DNA from: Stramenopiles sp. TOSAG23-3
Lineage: Eukaryota; Sar
Length of the DNA: 20,244 nt
Direction of reading: 5' to 3'
Assembly: GCA_900128585.1 (NCBI GenBank)
Contig: LT642245.1
Location: 1 to 20,244 of the forward strand
Position numbers and translations under genes: made by a program. The notes beneath the pieces are model-generated. The model searched no databases. It saw only the letters and a program-made list of their open reading frames with translations, and was not told the DNA's origin. Positions 1 through 7,422 of this stretch are shown here, one piece after another (position 1 is the stretch's first letter; each line of letters begins with the position of its first letter).

Positions 1-3000
1 AGAGCACGATCCGCTCGATGACCGCGTTCGCTCCCAAGTCAACTTCCCACCAGGCCTGGTCGTCACGACACGTATGAGTGCAGTACTTCTCGCCTTCGCC
101 TCGCGTGTCCCCATTGGACGCGACCTCTGGTTGGTGCCATTTCTTCACACCAACAGTGTAGGTACTGCTCTGCCTGACCTCCTTTCCAATCACTAAATTG
201 AGCGGTTTCTGGTACAAACATTCGACAAGGGTCGGGGTTTTCGTGGAGATGACCGATACTGGGTGGCCTGCACCTCCGTTCAAATTACCACCCCACGTGT
301 ACAACTCGCCCTCGTACGTGACCGCCCCGGAATGGGCAGTTCCAGCGGATATGTCCCGGCACGGGTTCAGGTAAAGCGAACCTTTCACTAATTCAAACTC
401 GTGAATTGGCAGACCCGACATCGCCCACGCAGACCCAGCTTGAAACACAGCTCCACCAGTGAGCTTTTTTTCTGCTTGAAAACCTTCCCCCACCATCACC
501 GTCTTGGACTCTGTCAACAAAAGGGTGTGGCTGGCCCCGCAGGAGGCTTTCACGACAGTGTGGGTGCGCATGCAATCCACCAGCACGGGAGACAGAACCT
601 GGTGACCGAGGTATTTTTTCCCCAGGCCGAGCCTCCCCCCATCGTTGGACCCAAAAACGTAAAGCTCACCGCCCATTCCGATTATTGCAGAGTGTGCAAA
701 CCCGGCAGAGACGGCCCTCACTTTCACTGGAATGGGCAGGAGCCAAGGCATTGGCACGTAGCAGGTGTACCCCTCTTTCTCCCACAGGGTCTCGCCGATC
801 CCCAGCTTTCCGCAAGAACAATCGCCCCAAACAAGGACTTCTCCCAAGACGGTGGCCGCAATGCTGTGGTTGAAACCTGCCGACACGGTTTTCAAGGGGT
901 GCCCCCGAATACTCTGAACACAGCTCGGGTGGTCTAAGTCTTCCCGATCGTTACCCCTGTACAAGCTTTCCCAGTACCCCGAGCGTCCTTTGTCCATTTC
1001 CCCCTGCAGGCTCCGGGTCGTGCTCTGGCCGGCAGAATTGACAGAGTTGCTCCTAGGAGACACACCGGGCATAGTTTTCGTCTCATTGACATTCGTCGAG
1101 TTGACCCCGTTCAAGGCCAATTTTGGAACTTGCACGATTGGTGGAGGCATTCTTCCCATTTTCTCGAGCGAAACTTTCTCGGGGACTTTGGACTCGTTAT
1201 CAATCAGTGCCAGGTGTTCCTGCTGCTCCACTTGTGTTCGCTGTTTACGAATCACCTGCAAGGCGGACTCTTTCTTCCCTCCCCCGTTCAAGAGCCTGTC
1301 CCTCTCGAACTCGCGCAGGGCCAGCTCTTTGTGGGAAGGCAGCACACCAGTTCGGGGCACGATTAATGACTGCGTGGCGTCGTACTCTGGGAGCGTCAAG
1401 AGGTGGTTCAGGTCCTCCTGGGTCTTGCAGTCGTATATGCGTTGCTGCAGTCGTTTCAACTCCGCCGGGTTTTTGCGTTTTTGCCCCGTCCATTCGTACT
1501 TCGGGGCAGACGCGTGGCCGAGACGTCCGTAAGTCCCGCTTCCCCATGTGTACAAATCCCCGTTTCCTAAAATCAGACACGAGTGCGCGTTCCCTGCGGA
1601 CACGGAGGCGCAAAAACCGGTGCCCCGAGGAGTCAGCTCTTCCGGGCCACGGGAAGTTATCCCACCGATGGGGACTTCTATGTTCCGACCCCTCGTGGTG
1701 TATATCGTCTCCACGTCTTCCCTTACCTGGGCCAGTTTCGTTTTCCACATGATATACTCACTTTCTTCCCTTTCAAGTTGTTGCTTCTTCGCTCGTTTCT
1801 GCTTGTCCTGCCTGTCGTTGTAGTGACGGTCTTGCACCGCGCGTATCGGTGCCCATGTCTTGAACCCCTCGATGCCAATTGCCAGCATCTTTTCCCGCTT
1901 CTTCGGAACCAGCTCAGGGGTGCTCAGCGTTTTCCACTCCTTTTCAAGTATTCTTAACCTCTGGGACATGCGCAGCCCCAGCTGTGGCCTTCCTTTGGCC
2001 AAGAACTTTCTCTCCAGTTCAAGCATCACACAAAACTTTTCACAAAGTTGATATTTGTTCAGATTTTTCATATCAAACCCCACACCCCGGATGCTAAACG
2101 CAAGCTCGACCTCTTCCATCCGAAGTCGAGGGAGCAAAACTTTTGAGTAAAACTCGAACCGCACCGTCTGACTTGGCGACGGCTCCCACACTTCAAAATA
2201 TTTGAGAGTCGTCTCCATCTCATGGCATTGCTTCTCTCTCAGGTCCGTGTACAGGTCTTCTTCTAGTTTTTCCAACTCGTCTTCGATGGTCTCGCTGTCC
2301 TCGCTTCGGAACGAGCGCATTCCCGAACCCGACCGACCGCTTCGTCTGGTAGACCTGCCGCTGTTTTCACCGGACCGATACGATTTTAAACCCTCTTTTG
2401 CAGGAACGCCTTCAATGTCTTCGACTGTGTCGAACACATATTTTTGCCGTCGCTTTCTTCGAGTGGTCTCGTACGCGTTTGTTCTGGAAATTTTTGTAAA
2501 CCCTTTCAATTGCTGCGAGCGCGGAGTCACTTTTCCCGGGACATCGCCCGTTGCATTCCATCGCAACGAGCTTCCCGTGCTCCCTGCAGCATTTCTATGG
2601 TTCCCTCCCTGCCCTGTTACAAAGTTCCCGGTACCGGGATCTAACAGCTCCCACTTGTGCTGCCCCCCCCACGAAAACACCTCTCCCGTATCGCTGATTG
2701 CGTAGGCAACCATGCCGCCCACGCTGATGTCTACGATACGGCGGCCCCATAGCCCCGCAGTCGACCAATTTGCCATGCACATTTTCAAAGCAGACACGTC
2801 GCTCGCCCCAGGCTTGAAGAAACTCGCCTTTCTTCGAATTTCTTCAGGAAGCAGGTCAAAATAATGGACTTCAGGTTCTTCTTCTATTTTTTTGAATCCC
2901 ATGTTCCGCACCCTTCGCCCCGGAGACCGGCTGTAAGATGTGGCAGTCTCGGATTCCGTCTCCCCGGAATCGGAAGATTCCTCGTCCTCCTCCGCCTCGC

Positions 3001-4240
3001 CGTCACTTTCTTTCGCGTAAGGATCCTCGGGGTCCTCTTCCAACTCCTGCTTCAATACGTTAGGTTGTCGGGCGAACCGGGGCACTTTGAGCAGCCCAGA
3101 CGTGCGGCGCATCCACAGATTGGTTACCCGACTAAGCTCGCGATCTTCGCATTTATAGCCACTGGGAATCAGCTTCTCTTGCTCTTTTCGTATTTCTAAC
3201 AGGACTTTGTCGCTGAGTCGTTGTCTATTGCCGGACTTCATGTCCCACAGCCGCTTTTCAAGCGGGACATCTTTATGAACGGGCTCGTCCGTGATCGTCC
3301 GTATGTACCGGCGGTTCTCGTTCAAGCCCTCGTATCGTCCTATGGGAGCAATGTACGAGTGTTGGTGCGCAACAGGGGCGCTCATGAACTGCCCAGACGC
3401 TCCTGTTCCAAACATGTACACCACTCCTGCCAGGTCCATTGCCGCCATCAGCTCGTCCTCGTATCGTTCATACGCCCGTCTGATCGCATTTCGTCGTCGT
3501 TTCAGGTCCAAATTCCAATTGTACCAATGATCAGCTTGTGCAAGGGCTTTCTCTTGGTCATCGTCCTCCTTTCGTACCGCGTCTTCCAACGTCTCCCGCA
3601 GCGTACTTTTGAATGCCCATTTTGGGACGGGAAAATTTCGCTTTCGAAGCTCTTCCTTCGGATCGACCAACAGCAGCCATATCGTGCGAAACTCTGGGTA
3701 ATCGATGGTTCCAGACGCGTCTAAGTCGTGCTTAATGAACAGTCGCTCCTGTTTCCCACCAGCAACCTTGATGTTTAAATACTCTAGTGCAACTGCGAAT
3801 TCATCTTCGTTCAAGGCACCACTGTAATCTTCGTCAAACATTTCGAACGCATCGTGAGGACCAACGAATTCTTTCGGAGTAAACCCGATCGAGTTCCCCC
3901 CCGAACCATCGGTAGCGTGCATTGCAAGTTGAAACTCGTCAAAGTCTATCGCACCAGAATAGTCTTGATCGCAGTGCCGGAAAAACGTTTTTGCTTTCGC
4001 TTCGCTCATTTTTATCCCAACCGCCGGCAGCATTTCTACAAATTCCTCGAACTCAAGCAGCCCACTTCCATCCTTATCAAACTGCTCAAAGATCTCTCTG
4101 GGCGGTCTCTGCTCCAAAAACTCCTTTACCCTCGACCGGGCATTTTGCTGCTGGCGGGCATCTTCTGCCCGTTTCAACGCTTCCTCATCGATGTCTGACC
4201 CAGAGTCTTCGCTGACAGTGTCTTCTGCCTTCGAAGCCAT
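1..4240 (-). CDS. EF-hand / RCC1-like / F-type lectin multidomain protein (3' end beyond window)
   Basis: The frame is open from the ATG at 4240 to base 1 (1413 codons), with an in-frame TAA about 20 bases upstream of the ATG, so the start is well supported. Four EF-hand loops begin near residues 55, 91, 136 and 172, each with acidic positions 1 and 3, a central Gly and a hydrophobic/Glu-Phe end, so calcium binding is likely. An acidic Glu/Asp/Ser tract lies near residues 398-430. RCC1-like beta-propeller repeats (SAGxxHS...G-LYxWG...GRLGxG) appear near 504-525 (isolated), 880-909, 1119-1150, 1177-1208, about 1230-1262 and 1297-1325; a charged, partly helical insert separates the first from the rest. 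From about 1341 an F-type lectin/F5/8C-like domain begins (GKEVRQSSTY, later DDQAWWEVDLG) and is cut by the window edge. Inference: a calcium-responsive scaffold or guanine-exchange-like protein with a carbohydrate-binding end. No signal peptide is visible at the N-terminus, which is odd for a lectin domain. Domain calls are firm; function is not known. Confidence 0.88.
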   Translation of the reverse strand, partial: MASKAEDTVSEDSGSDIDEEALKRAEDARQQQNARSRVKEFLEQRPPREIFEQFDKDGSGLLEFEEFVEMLPAVGIKMSEAKAKTFFRHCDQDYSGAIDFDEFQLAMHATDGSGGNSIGFTPKEFVGPHDAFEMFDEDYSGALNEDEFAVALEYLNIKVAGGKQERLFIKHDLDASGTIDYPEFRTIWLLLVDPKEELRKRNFPVPKWAFKSTLRETLEDAVRKEDDDQEKALAQADHWYNWNLDLKRRRNAIRRAYERYEDELMAAMDLAGVVYMFGTGASGQFMSAPVAHQHSYIAPIGRYEGLNENRRYIRTITDEPVHKDVPLEKRLWDMKSGNRQRLSDKVLLEIRKEQEKLIPSGYKCEDRELSRVTNLWMRRTSGLLKVPRFARQPNVLKQELEEDPEDPYAKESDGEAEEDEESSDSGETESETATSYSRSPGRRVRNMGFKKIEEEPEVHYFDLLPEEIRRKASFFKPGASDVSALKMCMANWSTAGLWGRRIVDISVGGMVAYAISDTGEVFSWGGQHKWELLDPGTGNFVTGQGGNHRNAAGSTGSSLRWNATGDVPGKVTPRSQQLKGFTKISRTNAYETTRRKRRQKYVFDTVEDIEGVPAKEGLKSYRSGENSGRSTRRSGRSGSGMRSFRSEDSETIEDELEKLEEDLYTDLREKQCHEMETTLKYFEVWEPSPSQTVRFEFYSKVLLPRLRMEEVELAFSIRGVGFDMKNLNKYQLCEKFCVMLELERKFLAKGRPQLGLRMSQRLRILEKEWKTLSTPELVPKKREKMLAIGIEGFKTWAPIRAVQDRHYNDRQDKQKRAKKQQLEREESEYIMWKTKLAQVREDVETIYTTRGRNIEVPIGGITSRGPEELTPRGTGFCASVSAGNAHSCLILGNGDLYTWGSGTYGRLGHASAPKYEWTGQKRKNPAELKRLQQRIYDCKTQEDLNHLLTLPEYDATQSLIVPRTGVLPSHKELALREFERDRLLNGGGKKESALQVIRKQRTQVEQQEHLALIDNESKVPEKVSLEKMGRMPPPIVQVPKLALNGVNSTNVNETKTMPGVSPRSNSVNSAGQSTTRSLQGEMDKGRSGYWESLYRGNDREDLDHPSCVQSIRGHPLKTVSAGFNHSIAATVLGEVLVWGDCSCGKLGIGETLWEKEGYTCYVPMPWLLPIPVKVRAVSAGFAHSAIIGMGGELYVFGSNDGGRLGLGKKYLGHQVLSPVLVDCMRTHTVVKASCGASHTLLLTESKTVMVGEGFQAEKKLTGGAVFQAGSAWAMSGLPIHEFELVKGSLYLNPCRDISAGTAHSGAVTYEGELYTWGGNLNGGAGHPVSVISTKTPTLVECLYQKPLNLVIGKEVRQSSTYTVGVKKWHQPEVASNGDTRGEGEKYCTHTCRDDQAWWEVDLGANAVIERIVL

Positions 4241-5108
4241 GATGAGCAGAAACTGTCCTTAACAACCGAGCGCTTGCTCCGATTTGGCCGCTTGCAGATA
4301 GATTTCTGATGATGAACCAAGGCGAGCGCTTACTTTCTTAGGCATCAGGTTGATTGAATTTTGTCCCAACGTAAATAAAACTTCCAACCAATAAACATCG
4401 TTATTATTTCGAGATGTGTTTTCATTTAGTCATGTATTGTTGCATTGAGTGATATTTTTATTTATATATTGTTTTGTGTCTTCTCCTTCCTTCATATATA
4501 TTATGTTTCATTTTATAACTAATTAAATTTCATATTTATAAATAATATATTATTCTATTATTTTTATGCTGTTGTTATTTTTAAATTACCACCGGACCTA
4601 TTTTACAATAATTTCGGTACGAGGATGTTGTAGTAGATAGTATGGTGAGTGAATATTATAGACAACGAATAATAAGATAAGAATAGCATTATAATATTTT
4701 AACGGTTAACGATCAAAAAAGAAATACAAAATTATAGTCATTATATAAAGCACACCACATCATCACATCATCATCAATGTTCATTTTTTTTTAGAAATGT
4801 AATATTAATCATCATTTCATAAAACAATTATCGTTATACATTCATTCAATTCATAACAAAACAAATTTTTTTGGCATTATCGACAATCGCGTTAAGCATT
4901 TTTTTACCTCCTTTTTGAAGCAGCTCCTTTTTGAAGCAGCTCCTTTTTGAAGCAGCTCCTTTTTGAAGCAGCTCCTTTTTGAAGCATCCTTTTTGAAGCA
5001 GCTCCTTTTTGAAGCAGCTCCTTTTTGAAGCAGCTCCTTTTTGAAGCAGCATTTGATTCTTCACGGTCTCTGGGGGGTTTCAACAACACTTTTGCATGCT
5101 TTTGTGGA
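4241..5108. other. AT-rich intergenic spacer between divergent genes
   Basis: The spacer separates the minus-strand EF-hand/RCC1 gene from the plus-strand VOC gene, so it should contain both promoters. Bases 4241-4380 are of mixed composition and may be the 5' leader of the minus gene; they contain AGCGCT twice (near 4270 and 4326). From 4381 to about 4900 the sequence is very AT-rich with runs of T and A. A TATA-like stretch (TATATAAAG) lies near 4743-4751, but nothing shows it is used. The last 200 bases hold the 16-bp tandem array annotated separately. No gene is supported here. Confidence 0.7.
4909..5050. repeat. 16-bp tandem repeat, nine copies
   Basis: The unit TCCTTTTTGAAGCAGC occurs nine times head to tail. 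Eight copies are 16 bp; the fifth (4973-4986) is 14 bp, having lost two bases, so total length is exactly 142 bp. Copies are otherwise identical, which points to recent expansion. The period is not a multiple of three, so any frame through it cycles through three readings, and the plus frame of the downstream gene meets a TGA inside the array (5010-5012). It ends 58 bases before the VOC gene's first ATG. Confidence 0.95.
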
Positions 5109-6254
5109 ATGTCCAGCAAAAGCATTTCGGCAGTTGGCGAGCTGGCCGGTTTTGAATTTCGCACGGCCAACCTTTATCTGACGGAGCACTTCTACGAAGA
5201 GCTTGGCTTCATCAAAGAGTATGACGTAGACACAGACACCAACCCTGCAATTGGGTTTAGATCCGTTTACTTTCGTGATCAACGTTACGAAGGAGACGTT
5301 GTCGACAACGAGACAGTTTTTTTTGTGTTTACGTACGACAAATCGAAAGCTGAAATTCAATGTAATGGGAATGCGATACCAACCAGGGACACGTTTAAAG
5401 TTGTCGTTCACGTCCGAGACATGACCTCTGCGATACAGCACATTGAAAGGATGGAAGAGCATTGCGGGTGCTGGATCCAAGAAAATCCTCTTAGAGTGAC
5501 AGAAAACATACTCACTGCCGTGGCAGTTGATCCCAACGGCCTCCGGCTTCAGCTAGTCCAGCTATCGGGCACTGGCCTTTACGAGGACGAAGACGAAACA
5601 AAAAAAGGCGGGCGGGCACTTCCCGAGCGCATTTTTAATAGAAACTGGGAGGTAAAATTTGGAGACTTGCACATACAGCATAGCAGACCTGCTGCTTTAG
5701 CCACGCTGATAGAGCGGATTTTTTCAAGCCAGATCGACGATGCAAAAAGTGAAGGCGGGAGGAGCAGTAGTCAAGGCTCTGAAAATGGGAACAATGCCCC
5801 GCCTGTTCGGAACGGCCTTCGGATTACCGATCGCGAAGAATACCCAACGGCCATGGCGGAGCTTATTTGGGTAGGGTCTGTTAGCCGGCTCAAAGCACCC
5901 TGCTTATGCCTTTATTCTAGAGAACAACGCAGTACACAGTTTACGTCCCTTGCAGCGGTTGGGGACGGACTCGAAAGCACTACGGCCGTAAATGACCTGT
6001 TTCTCGGCACACTATTTTGTGTGCAAGACCTTGATATGGTCCAAAAGTTGAGCGATATTCACGCAAACAGCAATTCGATTCACGGGGATTTGGGGCGGTT
6101 CGATATTCAGCAAGAAAAGTATACGAAGCAATTGCAATTGAGTTATCTGCCCGTGGATGATATTGACACAAGATTCAAGGTCTTTACCAGGGAGCAGTTT
6201 GAATTTCCCCTTGAAAAACGGGACGAAGACTCCAAGGAAGTGAGGTTCGAATAG
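5109..6254 (+). CDS. Glyoxalase/VOC-superfamily-like protein
   Basis: A 381-residue protein from the first in-frame ATG (5109). The open frame continues upstream to the edge of the 16-bp repeat array but contains no earlier ATG. The N-terminal module (about residues 15-153) has a vicinal-oxygen-chelate pattern: a strand followed by a helix ending FYEELGF (28-34), a strand with a conserved-looking Phe-Arg region, then FKVVVHVRDM (96-105) with its following helix, and the closing strand VDPNGLRLQLVQL. The Glu usual in the last strand of metal-binding VOC enzymes is not evident there (Gln instead), so metal binding and catalysis are uncertain. After a Ser/Gly/Asn-rich linker (about 210-235), the C-terminal half (about 177-350) may be a second, diverged VOC module. 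No signal peptide or membrane segment is seen. Metabolic detoxification or a non-enzymatic role are both possible. Family call moderate; function unknown. Confidence 0.72.
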   Translation: MSSKSISAVGELAGFEFRTANLYLTEHFYEELGFIKEYDVDTDTNPAIGFRSVYFRDQRYEGDVVDNETVFFVFTYDKSKAEIQCNGNAIPTRDTFKVVVHVRDMTSAIQHIERMEEHCGCWIQENPLRVTENILTAVAVDPNGLRLQLVQLSGTGLYEDEDETKKGGRALPERIFNRNWEVKFGDLHIQHSRPAALATLIERIFSSQIDDAKSEGGRSSSQGSENGNNAPPVRNGLRITDREEYPTAMAELIWVGSVSRLKAPCLCLYSREQRSTQFTSLAAVGDGLESTTAVNDLFLGTLFCVQDLDMVQKLSDIHANSNSIHGDLGRFDIQQEKYTKQLQLSYLPVDDIDTRFKVFTREQFEFPLEKRDEDSKEVRFE

Positions 6255-6269
6255 ACAGGTTTTTTAAAC

Positions 6270-6293
6270 ACAAGAAAATTGGCTGTTATTTAA
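6270..6293 (+). repeat. 24-bp 3'-region element, copy 1
   Basis: ACAAGAAAATTGGCTGTTAT followed by TTAA starts 16 bases after the VOC stop codon. The same 24 bases recur at 11920-11943, 44 bases after the protease stop. Identity over 24 bases with divergent flanks suggests a shared processing signal or a dispersed-repeat fragment. Confidence 0.85.
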
Positions 6294-6862
6294 AATTAAA
6301 ATTAATGTACTGCGAAATGATCCCTACTGGTTGTGATTTTTTCCCCCTCCAACAATCGTTTTGTTAAATTAAAATAAATGTACCCCTCTTACACATTAAA
6401 AACATAATTTAAAGACGCCTAAGAAAGAAAAACAAAATACCTAAATGACCCCGCCATTATTTTGTTTTTTTAACAAATATTTGCATATATATTGTTCTTT
6501 AATATCGAAAGGGACAACCTGCTCAGTCCGCTTCTCTTCTTCTACGTCCAAAACCAATGAACAATGTTTTCTTTTTTGCATACGTTGCAAAAACTCTTTC
6601 GGCTTTTGTGCTAGCTTGATTTGTGGGTTGTGGGGACAACATAAAACCTGAGTGCACTCGACATGAGTGTTAGCAATTTGTGAAGTATGATAGTACCAAG
6701 GTAGTACGTTGGTCTATTATTATAAATATTAATTAATAGGTAATAAATATTATAATAAACATGTAATACGCGTATTATTAGCGTTTATTAAAAAATAAAA
6801 AAGAGAAGAAGAATTCTAAAAAAAAAATAATAATTAAAAAAAAAATAATAATATCGATATGA

Positions 6863-6967
6863 ATGAATGATGATTGTGAGATTGATTAGTCGCGTTCTAT
6901 TTTTATTAAATTATTAAACAATTATTATACGGACAAGTACAATAAGATATAATGAAAGAATTTCATA
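6863..6967 (+). repeat. 105-bp dispersed direct repeat, copy 1
   Basis: This block matches 10496-10600 at 103 of 105 positions without gaps; the differences are C/A and A/G near the right end. It starts ATGAATGATGATTG and ends GAATTTCATA, so it can be read as starting TGAA and ending TTCA. It contains ATTAGTCGCG at 6885. It lies 455 bases upstream of the kelch gene start. Flanking sequence of the two copies is unrelated and I see no target-site duplication. Confidence 0.93.
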
Positions 6968-6994
6968 GTTTTATAGAAACTTTCGCGTAGCTGT

Positions 6995-7255
6995 TCGAGT
7001 TCGTTGCAAGCCGCTGACAGTTCTTTGAGTCTTCTAGTATCCTTTGCATAAGCGCCCGTGAAGTTTACGCAAGTCGAGTTCGTTGCAAGCCGCTGACAGT
7101 TTTTAAGTCTTCTAGTAGCTTTCGCATAAGCGCCCGTGAAGTTTACGCAAGTCGAGTTCGTTGCAACCGAAGCCGCTGACAGTTCTTTAAGTTAGTAGCT
7201 TTCGCATAACCGCCCCGTGAAGTTTACGCAAGTCGAGTTCGTTGCAACCGAACGC
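6995..7255 (+). repeat. 78-81-bp tandem repeat array, about 3.3 copies
   Basis: Units start at TCGAGTTCGTTGCAA: 6995-7073 (79 bp), 7074-7151 (78 bp), 7152-7232 (81 bp), then a partial copy from 7233. Each full unit contains GCCGCTGACAG, an AGTCTTCTAGTA-like stretch (shortened in unit 3), TTTGCATAAGCGCCCGTG or a close variant, and AAGTTTACGCAAG. Copies differ by small substitutions and indels, so the array is older than the 16-bp one. It is GC-richer than its surroundings and lies 170-430 bases upstream of the kelch gene, in its probable promoter or leader. Confidence 0.92.
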
Positions 7256-7422
7256 TTTACCGGGCTTTGTATCACATAACAGCTCTAAGACCAGCCGTTT
7301 ACAATTCTTTTGTAGAAGTCTCGTTACCCCAAAACGTTCCTTTCAGCCTGTGAGAAAGAATCCCAGCGCGGTCCAAGAGAGATCTACGTGTGATATAAGT
7401 ACGTCGAAAACGTTGAGCAAAC

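Larger units (their letters stand above)
6255..7422. other. Intergenic spacer with repeats between VOC and kelch genes
   Basis: Bases 6255-6440 are the probable 3' region of the VOC gene; they contain the shared 24-bp element and AATAAA-like motifs (near 6373). Bases 6700-6960 are extremely AT-rich and include (A)n-ATAATAAT runs. One copy of the 105-bp dispersed repeat (6863-6967) and a 78-81-bp tandem array (6995 to about 7255) follow. Bases 7256-7422 are the likely 5' leader of the kelch gene. A 68-codon ATG frame at 6445-6651 has no recognisable features and is not called. Confidence 0.7.

Noticed and set aside
401-3724. Several plus-strand frames of 60-210 codons across the left end
   Set aside because: All are antisense to the continuous EF-hand/RCC1-like frame, which has clear domains.
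5025-5108. N-terminal extension of the VOC protein through the repeat array
   Set aside because: The frame is open but begins at TTG with a TGA just upstream; the first ATG is at 5109.
4846-5170. Minus-strand frames rich in KKELLQKGAASKR repeats
   Set aside because: They are translations of the 16-bp tandem array, with no protein-like sequence outside it.
6445-6651. 68-codon plus-strand frame in the VOC-kelch spacer
   Set aside because: No recognisable motif and AT-rich low-complexity sequence; expected by chance.
6995-7255. CRISPR-like array
   Set aside because: The whole 78-81-bp unit is repeated without unique spacers, in a eukaryotic setting; it is a tandem repeat.
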